Assembly: GCA_036365145.1 (NCBI GenBank)
Contig: JAEOAD010000034.1
Location: 17,885,501 to 17,949,500 of the forward strand
Length of the DNA stretch: 64,000 bases
Origin: Orientallactaga sibirica
Taxonomy: Eukaryota > Chordata > Mammalia > Rodentia > Dipodidae
Reading direction: 5' to 3'
The notes under the pieces are model-generated. The model worked only from the letters and a program-made list of their open reading frames with translations. It was not told the DNA's origin and searched no databases. Positions within the stretch are counted from its first letter, which is position 1. Each line of letters starts with the position of its first letter. The position numbers and the translations under genes are program-made. This document shows, one piece after another, positions 44,160 to 55,017 of this stretch.

Positions 44160-44560
44160 AAGTAATTTTGCTTCATATCCCATTTCATACCCCGGCTAAC
44201 ACCCATCTCAACTTTAGAGAAACACACAGTAAAACCAAAAGTTATTTGCCAGGTTGTCCATGTGTTGGCACTGGGTCTCTGTTTCTCATAAGAGTGGGAA
44301 AGGCTGAGCGACCCATAACCCTCCTTGAGGTTGGCCAGTATTGCACAGTGCGGATACTTAATTTCATTTATTTTATTCATCTAGCCTTGGGTACTTCAGC
44401 TCGTTGGGTTCCAGCCGCGAATAATTGGTAGAGCTCCCACTGGTTCCTGATTAGCTGCTTTTGATTAGGGCTAATGACTTCATTCGGCCCCTAATTCAGG
44501 GGGATGAGTTGCAAAACTGCCAGCAAACTGCTCAAACAAAATTACATTTTCCCAAGCCCT
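44160..44560. promoter_or_regulatory. Candidate enhancer-like element, homeodomain-motif cluster
   Basis: A repeat-free stretch with five TAAT/ATTA cores in 76 bp: TAATTG (44422-44427), GATTAG (44449-44454), GATTAG (44463-44468), CTAATGA (44471-44477) and CTAATTC (44491-44497). 'ccagccgcgaataattggta' adds two rare CpGs in CpG-poor DNA. Dense homeodomain sites, mixed composition and retained CpGs are typical of conserved developmental enhancers. Conservation itself was not tested. Confidence 0.4.
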
Positions 44561-45495
44561 GAAGACATCACTTAAACTCTGCACACTCAACATTCTCACT
44601 CCCTTGTTCCTCTTCCTCATTGCCTCAGGACCAACCTGCACAGAAGCAAGATAGAAAGGAAACCTGTGACCCAACTCCTGGGAGCTCCAGCAGCTGTCAC
44701 ATGAAAAATACCCAGAAGCTGATAGTCTGGCTCCAAGAGAGAGCCCTCCCCCACAGCCCTAGCTGCTAAACAACACCCGAGGAAAGGCTCTGGGTGTAGA
44801 ACCTCCAGGGACTCCTTCCATGCTTGTAGCTCACATTCCTGGAAATCTTCAACTAGTGACCTACGGCAAAGGTCATAACACTTGAAAACATGGATTACTG
44901 CTGAGGTCCACATTTTGTCCTCTCAGGTCACAGACACTGAAATAGCACATGCCAGAATCATATTAAAAGAGATATACCATCTTTGCCTAAGGATTCAAAT
45001 CCTGTTGGAATGAATGTCTAATGCACACATAGATCCCCAAGCTTCAGAGGTCCACCTTATTTGGTTCAACATTTCATTGTATAGATTTATTCATTTCTAG
45101 AACATAATTAACTTGGCATTTATTTAATAATTACCAAATGATTAAATATGCATCAAATGCTAGAGGGATCCAAATAAATACAGAACAGTCTTTCCATTGA
45201 CCAGTGAGCCTACTTTCAGTGGAAAAACCAAACCTTTTGACTAATAGGTACACACACTGTAATGTCTGTAATATGCTATATGAAATGAAAATTTATATAT
45301 GTGTATAGATATGTATGCATATATGTGTATATTATATATGCATGTATTTATGTATATAATTGTGTATATATTTGTGTTTATACATATATATGGAAATGCT
45401 AAAGTATAAACTATTTTACACTGTTAAAGTATTTCCATCCATAGTAAACCAATGTTAGCAGTCACTATGTCACCCTCCAAATATTTCATATTCAT
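44561..45495. other. Unclassified DNA
   Basis: No gene. A 98 aa minus-strand frame (44617-44913) has no domain. TATATG-type simple sequence at about 45290-45390. Confidence 0.4.
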
Positions 45496-45499
45496 ATTG

Positions 45500-45727
45500 T
45501 GGCATTACCTTCTCATTATTGGACAACTACCTGACCAGAAGCAGCTTATGGGAGGAAAGGGTTTATTTCAGGCTTACAGATTTCAGGGGAAGCATCGTCA
45601 TGGTGGAAGAAGCTGGCTCACTTCATCATACATACATAGCACAAAGCCAGCAAGCATGGACTAACACTGAACATCTTAAGGCTGGACCCACATTTCCTGT
45701 GTAGAGACATACCTTCTCCAGCAGAAG
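45500..45727 (-). mobile_element. MaLR LTR part, antisense
   Basis: 'cagaagcagcttatgggagg', 'ttcaggcttacagatttcag', 'catggtggaagaagctggct', 'accttctccagcagaagcct'. It leads directly into inverted MaLR internal DNA. Confidence 0.65.
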
Positions 45728-46340
45728 CCTAGCAGTGCAGTAAGCAGAGCTTGATGGGTAATGCTGTTGAAAGTTTGAACATGTTGAATGTAGAGAGGAT
45801 TGTGGAATGTGAAGTTTTGGATTATGAACTTTCAAAGGGACAGAAGAAAATTATTTTGGAACTGGGATACTGGTTGAAAAGTTTGCTTCATTACAAGTAT
45901 GGTTTTAGGTTTAAGCTACAATTATTGAGATTATCATTAAAAGTAGGGCAACTAAAACCATACTTGTAATTTTAAACTTGCTTGGATTTTTCCTGTGATA
46001 AATTGTGCATTGGTCATATTGTTCTGTTCTAAATCTTCTGCCAAGAACACCAGTCCATTACTTTTAAATTCAATCTTGCTCAGATTTTCAATATGAGGGC
46101 AGAAGAATGAAATGAGCTTTTTTTTTTTTTTGAAAGTTAGTAATCCAAGCCTTCACACTCCACAATATTCTCTACATTGAGCATGTTCAAACTCTTAACA
46201 GCATAACCCATCAAGCTCTGCATACTGCACTGCAAGGCTTCTCTAGTCTAAAGTACCAAATCCTTCCACATTCTTGCCACAAACATATTCCATATTCTGA
46301 AATACTAAAACCCAGATTCATAGCAGCAATTACCCATTTT
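45728..46340. mobile_element. MaLR internal region, folded back on itself
   Basis: 45728-45828 reads as MaLR internal DNA on the plus strand ('ttattttggaactgggatac' follows at 45853). 46130-46249 repeats it in reverse. The element is therefore rearranged rather than a simple LTR-internal-LTR. T run at 46119-46130. Confidence 0.65.
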
Positions 46341-46342
46341 CT

Positions 46343-46696
46343 TGTTGCAATCACCTTCTTGTGGCTGGGACAAACACCCACCCAGAAAGAGCATATAGAA
46401 GTAAAGAGTTTAGCTCATGCTTACAGATTACATGGGAAACTTCACAATAACAGAAGCTGGCTTATTTCATCATTTACCTATAGCAGAGAGACTACTGCCA
46501 GAAAATACTAGGATGAACAGCCAGAGCTCAAACTAGCTCTGTACTCACCTTCTAGGGCTGGACCCAGATATGTTTCCAGTGACACACCACTCCATTAGGG
46601 ATCTACCCAATGAAGACTAAGTAGGAAGTTTAATTAAAAAAAAAAAAAAAACACCTAAGGCTATGGGGGAAATACATTTACATTCAAACTACCATA
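46343..46696 (-). mobile_element. MaLR LTR, antisense
   Basis: Begins 'tgttgcaatcaccttcttgt', contains 'agccagagctcaaactagct' and an A run (46636-46651), and ends 'cattcaaactaccata'. Related to 25235-25568. Confidence 0.7.
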
Positions 46697-46769
46697 GGTG
46701 GCCTTGCTATAAATAAGCTAACTTTGTCAAATATATTGTGCTATGACCCTATCCTTGTCTCCCTAAGTA

Positions 46770-46935
46770 GCATTATTTGCAATGATAACTGCCATATGTT
46801 GAACATTGGCCAAATGCTAGGAACTTTGCTAAGAATTTTACATACATTATTTTATTCACTCCCCAAAACTATCCTGAAAGGAACCCATTATACACTCCAT
46901 GTAAAAGATAAATCTCAAATCTGAGAAGCCATTTA
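46770..46935 (+). mobile_element. MIR relic
   Basis: 'aaatgctaggaactttgcta', 'agaattttacatacattatt', 'aaaactatcctgaaaggaac' follow the MIR core. Confidence 0.7.
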
Positions 46936-48345
46936 CATTGCCTGCTGGCATGCTGAAAATTAAGGCAAATGACAATTTGTAAGAATTCTCGATATCTCAA
47001 GGCCTGGATCCTAGTCCTTTCACTTTATTTACTTCTATTGCTATACCTGCTTTGAGTTCTGCTTTAAGTCAGTAAAAGGGTATTTGTTCAATAATGAAAG
47101 AAACAATGATGAGGAATTATGTCTGCTGCATACTAATTTGTAGCCAAGAAAATATGAGGCAGTTTTCAGAAATATTTTCAGTGAAACTGAAAACTAAAAA
47201 TACAAAACCAGAAAGATCCAGAGCAAAGTAAAAATGAGTAGAACTGAGATACACAGTGTCTGGCATTAAAAGCTATCACAGCCAGACAGCCAAGTGAGCT
47301 TTGAGAATTTTTTTCTGATGAAGCAAAAAAAGAAAATTCAATGCTTGGTGACCACTATTTATATAAAAACTATAATGATTCTTCAGAGAAGCAAAAGCAT
47401 GACATATCATAAAAGATGACAGTAGCTTCAATAGGGAAGCTTTAAGAAATGACTCTGTGCCAGTCACAGAGCTGGGAACAAGTGACATGCAGGGAACTAA
47501 ACAGTGTGGTCTCAACTCTCAGTATGCACCATTTGAAGGGAAGGCAGCATGCAAACAATACATTGTATAGAAATTTCAACTATACCAAGGCACATTAAAA
47601 CATGGTTGCCTAACCCAGCCTAGTAAGAACAGAGGCAATTTCTTGGTTGGTTAAAGTGATATCCAGCCACTAGCAGAAATATTGCATATGAATATCATTT
47701 AATAGTACAAATGAATATTATTTATGGGTAAGGACTTGAGATATGGGGTAAGGGCAATGAATCTGGCAGAAAAAGGGCAACAAGAAGAAGGTGTGTAAGA
47801 TACTATCATGTGTACAACTAATAGAAATACAATTAATCTGCAACACACAGCAAGAGATAGAATAAGAGAGGAAATTAATGCATGCATGGACTTTCCTGGT
47901 GATAGTGCATACCTGCTAGTGAGAATCCACTGAATGTATCTTGCAGTTAGGGTAACAGCTTAAACTCAGCCATATTAGGAATATTTATACTAAGAGAATT
48001 GTCAAGCACTAGTTATGCAGGACCTTCATTTCCTCCACCATTATTTCCTAGCTCAACACTGCACATGACTGTATTTCAGGTTGGTTCATTTGACTGGAAA
48101 GGACATTGCAAGGATACTCCATTGGAACTTTGATCATAGGTTTCTTGGGAGAAATGATGTTTGCACTTATGGTAACAGTGATTTAACATCCATTATGGTG
48201 GTTTAGAGACTAGATTCAGAATTAGTTAGCAGCCAATAAGTAGTAGTAAAAGCAGAAACGATAAACCTGACACAGGTAAGGTGGAGAGTAGGATCTGATT
48301 AGGCATTTGAAAATAGCAGTAGCATATCAAAATATGTTAGTATTA
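46936..48345. other. Unclassified DNA
   Basis: No gene or recognised repeat. Short frames (62-79 aa) on the minus strand lack domains. Confidence 0.4.
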
Positions 48346-48456
48346 GGTGGCTGTGATGATTCACGTCTATTGTCAACTTGACAGAATGTAGAATCAGCTA
48401 GGAGACAGGTCACTGGGCATATCTGTGAGGGATTTACTCTATTAGGTCAATTGACT

Positions 48457-48910
48457 TGTGGTTTAAATGCATATCTTACATATGTGTGTTCATGCTTTTG
48501 AACACTTGGTCCATAGCTGGTGGAACTGTTTGGGAAGGTTGTGCTTAGAAGGTGGAAACTTACAAAGTACATCAGTGGAAGTTGGTCTTGAAGTTTTATA
48601 GTTAGGACCCACTTCCTGTTCTTCGTATGTATGCATGTATGTATGTATGTATGTATGTATATGTATGTATGTATGTATGCATGCATCTATCTGTCTATCA
48701 ATCACCTATCATCTATCTATCTCTCCCTCCTTCTCACTCCCTGACTGTGAATGCAATGTGGCTGGCCAGATTCCAGCTCTGGACTCCATACCTTGAGTGC
48801 CAGAATGGACTGTACTCTCTGGAACAGTAAGCTGAAATAAACCCTTTCTTCTTTAAGCTATTTCCTTGCCAAGTGTTTGGTCACAGCAACAAGTAAAGAA
48901 ACTAATACAA
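48457..48910 (+). mobile_element. MaLR (MT-like) solo LTR with (TATG)n
   Basis: Begins 'tgtggtttaaatgcatatct', has 'ggtggaactgtttgggaagg', and ends 'aagaaactaatacaa'. Flanking pentamers are tgact and tgaat (one mismatch). A TATG/CATG microsatellite at about 48626-48690 has expanded inside it. Confidence 0.75.
48626..48690 (+). repeat. (TATG)n microsatellite
   Basis: About 15 ATGT units with a few C/A variants. The Y-rich minus-strand frames here are translations of the repeat. Confidence 0.9.
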
Positions 48911-49190
48911 TGAATTAAGAAGACCCATCCTGGTTGTGAAGAGCACCTTTCCATGCACTGGCATGTTGAATAGAATAAAACGGAGAAAGCACATTGAGTA
49001 TCCACATTCATTGTTCTCTGCTTCCTGACTGTGGATACAATGTGATCAACCACCACCTGGCTCCTGCAGTCATGCCTTCCCCACATTATGGAACTGTAAG
49101 CCAAAATGAATCCTTTCTCACTTAAGTTTCTTTTTATTCAGGTATGTGGACAGAGTAATGAAGACAGTAATTAATATAGGTGAGTTTGGA

Positions 49191-49370
49191 GACAATTATA
49201 ATTAAGTAATCCACAGTGTCATGTTATAGAATAGAGGAGGCAAGCTATGAGACATGGATGAAGTTCAGTCTTGCAATAATATCCATACAGGGAGAAAATT
49301 TAGCACCTTCAGAAATTGTAAGGAAAAGGACACTGCTAATATGGAACACTGGTCTTCACCATTTGAAACT

Positions 49371-49411
<41 letters not shown>

Positions 49412-50299
49412 CTTATAGACCCTTCTTCTGCCCAGTTCATCCACTGAGACCTCAATTGAGGGAGAAAAAGAGTGAAAGAACCTGACAGCTCAGTTACAAA
49501 GGAGCAACAATGTCATTTAGATGTAGAATGTCCTGGCCTTATCACTTGATTTTATGATGTGTCAGGCTGGAGCTAAAGCTGGACAGAAGTCTCCATTTGC
49601 CCCAGATATGTGAAGAAAGTAGGAAAAAGAAAAATTAAGCCCAAACTTAGAGATGTGGGAATTGCATGACTGGGTGTACAAAGCAGTGAAGTCAGGGAAG
49701 GGCAGGGGACAAAGGAAATCAGTTTTGTGCGATGCAGAATGTTGGTGCTATGAGATAAAGAGGGAAAGGTTAATTGGGGTCAGGATGTTAAGTAATTTAA
49801 GTGCTTTGGTGCTAACCTTCTCTGACTTTATCTAGCAGGCATCTTGCAGCCATTCAGAATATCTTCCCAGGGTCAGTAGTGATGTGTTCCAGCACAATCT
49901 GACCAACAAGGTGCTGGTTTACATAAGTGGGACTGCCATAAAGAAGCTGGGAGACATGTATTCCTTGAGAAGTCAAGGAGCATCTCACTAACAGAGCACT
50001 TCCTAAAGAAGTGGTGCACTGCTGTGGGGGAGCACCAGTCCTCACTATTGGAAACTCCTCTCTCTTCTTACAGACCCTTCTTTTACCCAATCCATCCATC
50101 CACTAATTCATTGTTGGACTTCCATGTTTCCCTTAGAGTTTTAAACTTTACTCTGTATAAGCATGACCATAGTGTTTTAAAAATTCATGTGTCTTTCTGT
50201 TTCCTTGTATTACATGGGAGACAAGCTGTTGGCAACAAAGTTGTTAATTTAATAAGAAACATTACCCACACTCTCTAAAACGCTCTATTAAAATTTCAA
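49191..50299. other. Unclassified DNA with an internal duplication
   Basis: Two segments, about 49350-49470 and 50030-50110, resemble each other ('caccatttgaaactcc...agacccttcttctgccca' and 'cactattggaaactcc...agacccttcttttaccca'). It may be decayed LTR-element internal DNA. No gene seen. Confidence 0.4.
49373..49409 (+). repeat. Poly(T) run of 37
   Basis: Uninterrupted T37. It sits at the place where the similar segment at 50058-50070 has only a short mixed pyrimidine stretch. Confidence 0.95.
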
Positions 50300-50420
50300 T
50301 GATGTATGGGTCCGAGATGATGAATGAGCAGTTAAAGTGTTTGCTTGTGAAGCCTGTGGGCCTGGGTTCTTTTCTCCAGTATCTGAAACTCTGCAAGAGC
50401 TACACAGTTTAATTGGCTAG
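50300..50420 (+). mobile_element. B2-superfamily SINE fragment
   Basis: 'gtccgagatgatgaatgagc', 'ttgcttgtgaagcctgtggg' and 'cctgggttcttttctccagt' match a degraded DIP head and box B. Confidence 0.55.
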
Positions 50421-50470
50421 ATAGACTGATAGGGAAAAAGAACATGGCTATATTTTCTACCTTAAGACAG

Positions 50471-50801
50471 TATTGCAGTCAGGTTCATATTACTGTAAGA
50501 AAACATCTAACCAAGAGCATCTTGTGGGAAGAAAGGGTTTATTTTGGCTTACAGACTGAAGGGGACTCTCCATGATGGCAGGGGAAAATGATGGCATGAG
50601 TAGAGGGTAGACATCACCTCCTGGCTAACATCAGGTAGACAATAGCAACACTGACAAGAAGAAGCTGGCTATAACACACATGAACATGCCCCCACCAATA
50701 CGCTGCCTCCAGGAGGCACCAATTTCCAAATTGACATCAGCTGGGGACCTAAAATTCAGAACACCTAAGTTTATGGGGGACACCTGTTATCAAACCCCAC
50801 A
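50471..50801 (-). mobile_element. MaLR 3' LTR, antisense
   Basis: Antisense partner of the 51.2/52.97-kb LTR type: 'tattgcagtcaggttcatat' to 'atcaaaccccaca'. It is followed at 50802-50820 by the antisense polypurine tract ('ttccacccctggccccctt'). Confidence 0.8.
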
Positions 50802-51165
50802 TTCCACCCCTGGCCCCCTTAAACTGAACAATCCATGATGTACAATGGGATGCATTAAACCCAGCTTTAAAATCCCACTAGTTAGTATCAATCTCAATGA
50901 TGTTCAAGCATCCCTAGTCCCAGGTCTTTTAACTGAGCCATAATTCCAAAAAATATACCCCCCCAAAAAAAAAACCCATAATGGCACAGAATAAATATTC
51001 ATACTGCAAAAGATGGCATTGGGAATAGCAAAGAAATATTCAACTAATACAAGATTTAAACAGGACAAATATCAAACTCTGTAGCTCCAAGTTCAACAAC
51101 TCTAGTCAGTGACAAATCTCTTAAGTCCAGTAACTCTAACCAGTGACTTTCCTGCCTTTTAATTC
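50802..51165 (-). mobile_element. MaLR internal 3' part, antisense
   Basis: Reverse complement of the internal 3' end at 52610-52965. Shared blocks include 'ttcccaatgccatctttt' and 'tttgtcactgactagagttg' (minus-strand sense). The element is truncated. No gag or pol code is visible. Confidence 0.75.
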
Positions 51166-51212
51166 TTTAATGGGCAAATAAATGAGACCAGTAGATCTAG
51201 ATGATACCATAC

Positions 51213-51409
51213 TGTGGTGGTTTGATTCAGGTGTCCCCATAACCATAGGTGTTCCAGGACTGGAGAGATGGCTTAGCAGTTAAACAATTGCCTGTGAAGC
51301 CTAATGACCCTGGTTTGAGGTTTGATTCTTCAGGACCCACATAAGCCAGATGCACAAGGGGCATACATACCTGTAGTTCATTTGCAGGGACTGGAGGCCC
51401 TGGCATGCC

Positions 51410-51447
<38 letters not shown>

Positions 51448-51854
51448 CTATTTCTGTATCTCTCTCTCAAATAAATAAATGAAAAATAAAATATTTTTAA
51501 AAATAAAAAATAAATAAAAAAAAACATAGGTGTCTTGAATGCTAAGTTCCCAACTCATGGAAATTTGGGAACTAACATCTCCTGGAGGCAGTGTATTGTT
51601 GGGGGTAGGCTTATGGGTATTACAGAAAGTTTTTCCATACCAGTGTTTGGCACACTCTCCTGGTGCTATTGTCCACCTGATGTTGGCCAAGGGGTGATGT
51701 CCACCTTCTGCTCATGCCATCATTTTCCCTTGACATCATGAAGCTGCCCCTCAAGCCTTTAAGCCAAAATAAGCCCTTTTTTTTTTTTTTTTTTTTCCCA
51801 AAAGCTGCTCTGGTTCAGGTGATTTCTGCCAGCAATGTGAACCTGACTGCAACA
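51213..51854 (+). repeat. MaLR element 1, 5' LTR (SINE-interrupted)
   Basis: Begins 'tgtggtggtttgattcaggt' and ends 'gtgaacctgactgcaaca'. Without the SINE it is about the same length as the 3' LTR. It contains a T run (51778-51796) before 'cccaaaagctgctctggttc'. Confidence 0.88.
51256..51524 (+). mobile_element. DIP-type SINE in the 5' LTR, with (CT)n
   Basis: Head 'actggagagatggcttagca', body 'gatgcacaaggggcatacat', (CT)n at about 51413-51447 and a long A-rich tail. Flanking 'cataggtgt' (51244-51252 and 51525-51533) is a target duplication of LTR sequence. Confidence 0.9.
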
Positions 51855-52965
51855 GTAATATTGGTAGCAAGGAGTGGGATTGGTGCTAGAGACCTGACTG
51901 TAGCTTTGGCCTTTTGGAGCTGATTTTCAAGAGGAATGTGGAAGTATTTGAAACCTTGGCCTAAGATAAACCTTGCAGTGTTGTAAGTACAGCTTGATGG
52001 ATTATTCTGGTCAGAGTTGCAAGACATGAATGCAGTTTGTGTGAGAGGCTTGCTGTTATGCCCATGTCCTGGGAATTTATGCAGTATTGCTTCGCATAGA
52101 AACAGACTGGTGTGTGAAGGGGATGTGGCATAGAATTGAAATCTTTGGGCTGAAACTTCTGCCAGTTCAGCTGCAATTATATGAATTACAACCTTTGAGA
52201 TTAGGCCATCTGATATGCACTGGGCAACAAGAAGAATGTAGATTCTTTTGAAGAGGCCTGAGTGCTCAAGGAGTGTTTTGTTCTTCAAAGTCTGCTTTAT
52301 CCCCCACCCCAACCCCCCCACCCTACCTCAAATTGGCACCCTACCTGGTATTGTGGAGTACAAGAAATACAGAAAGAGAGGGTCATTGAGTTTGCAATGT
52401 GTTCTTGAATTTTGGAAACAGCCATGGGCAGTGTGAAGCAGGTTTGCTGGATTCCTGCATGGAGACCCAGTGGAGCTGTGACAACAAACCATGGGTTGCA
52501 GTGGAGACCCAGTGGAGATGCCAGGACCACGAGATACCTGCTAAGGAAAGCTGCCAGCTCCAGATGAAGTTTTCCAGGATTGTGAGTAGCCTAGCTGGAG
52601 GGGCAGAATTGGAGCTCTAGAGACTTGTTGCTGGTTAGAATTATCAGAGTTGGGGATTTGTCACTGACTAGAGTTGTTGGTCTTGGAGTTACAGAGTTTG
52701 ATGTTTGCCCTATTTAAATCTTGTATTTGTTGAATATTTATTTGCTGTTCCCAATGCCATCTTTTGTAGTGTGTTTTTTCTGTGCCATTATGGGTTTGGG
52801 GGGTATTCTTTTTTCCTATTATGGCTTAATTAAAAGACCTTCAATTATGGGGATGTTTGAACATCATTAAGATTGATTAAAAATTATGGGGACTTTTAAA
52901 GTTGGATGAATGCATTGCATTTTATATCATGTATAGCTATCAGTTTATGGGGGCCAGGGGTGGAA
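51855..52965 (+). mobile_element. MaLR element 1 internal region
   Basis: Starts 'gtaatattggtagcaaggag', includes 'gagctgattttcaagaggaa', and ends in a purine-rich tract ('gggggccaggggtggaa', 52950-52965) directly before the 3' LTR, as expected for a polypurine tract. No gag, pol or env reading frame is seen. Confidence 0.8.
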
Positions 52966-53307
52966 TGTGGTGGTTTGATTCAGGTGTTCTCCATAAACTT
53001 AGGTGTTCTAAATGCTAGATTCCCAGCTGATGGGAATTTGAGAACTAACGCCTCTAGAGGTAGTGTATTGTCAGGGGTGGATTTATGGGTATTATAACCA
53101 ATTTCCCCATGCCAGTTTTTGCCACACTCTCCTGTTGCTATTGTCCACCTGATGTTGGCCAGGGGATGATGTCCACCCTCTGCTCATGCCATCACTCCTC
53201 CCTGCCATCATGAACCTGCCCCTGGAGCATGTAAGCCAAAATAACAACCCCCCAAAGCTGCTCTTGGTTGGGTGATTTCTGCAAGCAATGTGACCCTGAC
53301 TACAACA
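52966..53307 (+). repeat. MaLR element 1, 3' LTR
   Basis: 342 bp, 'tgtggtggtttgattcaggt' to 'accctgactacaaca'. Clearly the partner of 51213-51854. Confidence 0.88.
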
Positions 53308-53316
53308 CATACTTAA

Positions 53317-53701
53317 TGTGGTGGTTTCAAAAGATGTCCCCCAACTGATTCAGGCATTTATTAAAGCATGTCATTTAGATCTCCAGCTGCCTGGTTGGGG
53401 GATGTGCCACTGTGGGTGGATCCTAGCTTCTAGCCCCAAGGTGTGTTTGGGATCCAATCTGTTTCCAGCAGAAGAGATATGCAGAGTGCTTGAGCTCTGC
53501 CGTGATTGGAGTTTCTGATGTGTATTTGCTTGTTCTGGTAGTGAATTTTTTTTTCTTTGTGCATGAACCTGTGAATGTGGACCAAGTTCTTCCACCATTA
53601 TAGAACTTTCTCTGGATCTATAAGCTTCACATAAATTCCCTTCCTTCCATAAATGTGTCTTGTCTGGAGGTTCATCCCAGCAACTGAAGTTGTCTGTGAC
53701 A
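53317..53701 (+). repeat. MaLR element 2, 5' LTR
   Basis: 385 bp, 'tgtggtggtttcaaaagatg' to 'gttgtctgtgaca'. A different subfamily from element 1: 'aaggtgtgtttgggatccaa', 'gtttccagcagaagagatat'. Confidence 0.85.
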
Positions 53702-55017
53702 GAATTGTTGTTGTTATGCATATCTCTTTTGCTTGAATCTCTCTTTTTGTTTTTGGTCCAAAATTGGGTTGTTGCTATGCAGAAATTTGAACCATGTGGA
53801 TTTTGTTCTTTTGGAACTTTGTTTTGGAGGAATGGGCATGGACTTGGTACTTGCAACTAAAGATGCCTTCCAGTGTGGTAAGCCAAGGTTTATGGACCAT
53901 TCTGATAAGAGTTTGAAAATGATAAATGCAGAGAGAATTGTATTTGAGGACTTGGCTTATGAATTTTCTAAGGCAAGGAAAGACTGCAGAGAACTTTTTG
54001 GAACTGGGCTACTGGGCCTAAGGGCTGTTGTGTTCTGCTGCCCATGCCCAGACAGTTTGATCAAGGTTAAATTTATAATGGACTGAGGTGCTTGGCTAAA
54101 GACATGACACTGAAACATATAAGACTTAAAATTTGAAAAACTCAAGTGTAAAATTTACTGGCCCAGAGATTTGTTTTTGGTTACTGAAGCTGCTGTCATC
54201 ATCTAAGTACCATGATACTGGAGCTTTGAAGCTGCCATTGTCAAACACATTAGCAATCTTAAGGAAGATGGCCCAACTGCTTTCCATTGAAACAATACAG
54301 AGAATGCCTGAGATGATTCCACCACAGAAAGACTGAATGGTAGAAACACAAACTCTTTTAAAAGGAGATGACTGAATAAAGGAATGTGTTCTTAAATATC
54401 ATGATTTTTTAGTCCCTGAATTAAGAATATGGCTATGTCCTACACAGCTGGTATTGGTTTTGGAAGCATGAAAAATGCATGAAGTGGGTCATGAATTCCA
54501 CATGGTTCTAGGAGCTGCTGTTCAGACACAACATGTAGGCAGGGCATGATGATGCTAATGAAATGGCTGGTGAAGCCACTGGAAGATGTACCATGGTTTG
54601 CATAGAGACCCAAAGATGTTTGGATATACCAGGACTGTGCAATACCATCAGCCCAGATGGAAGGGTAGAATTGGAAAATCTAGAGACTGTGAGTCACTGA
54701 TTATGATATCAGATTTGAACTGCAAATGTTTGATGCTTGCTTGATGGTTATTAAGTTTGTATTGGTCCAGTCTCTCTTTGTTATGTCTTATGGCAGTTGG
54801 AAATGTTTACTCTGTGCCTTTATATGTTAAAAGCATATAACTTACTTTGATTTTATGGGACTCATAGTTAAGAGACAATCTTAAATCTCAGATGAGACTT
54901 AGGACTTTGGAACTCTTAAGTTGGTATATACTATGGGGATCTTTGAATTTGGACTGAACACAACACACAACGTGAGATCATTATGAATCTATTGGGCGGG
55001 GAGAGCCAGGGGCAGAA

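Larger units (their letters stand above)
48346..49190 (+). mobile_element. Rodent interspersed repeat split by a MaLR LTR
   Basis: The outer repeat starts 'ggctgtgatgattcacgtct', with 'ttgtcaacttgacagaatg'. It resumes after the LTR with 'aagaagacccatcctggttg', 'ctgcttcctgactgtggata' and 'gaactgtaagccaaaatgaa', ending near 'gtaattaata'. The combination is common in rodent genomes, but I do not assign a family name. Confidence 0.6.
51208..53312 (+). mobile_element. Complete MaLR element 1 with target duplication
   Basis: LTR-internal-LTR unit, 51213-53307, flanked by the perfect pentamer CATAC (51208-51212 and 53308-53312). The 5' LTR is 51213-51854 (with a SINE inside), the internal region 51855-52965, and the 3' LTR 52966-53307. 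MaLRs are non-autonomous relatives of ERVL, and no coding region is expected. The 168 aa minus-strand frame (51815-52321) runs antisense through the LTR end and internal region and is a chance frame. Confidence 0.88.

Noticed and set aside
48447..48830. Tyrosine/histidine- and methionine/cysteine-rich frames
   Set aside because: They translate a TATG microsatellite within an LTR.
51815..52321. 168-aa minus-strand reading frame, the longest in the window
   Set aside because: It runs antisense through the end of a MaLR LTR and its internal region. No domain is visible, and MaLR elements carry no gene there.
53371..53856. 161-aa minus-strand reading frame
   Set aside because: Antisense across the 5' LTR of MaLR element 2 and the start of its internal region.
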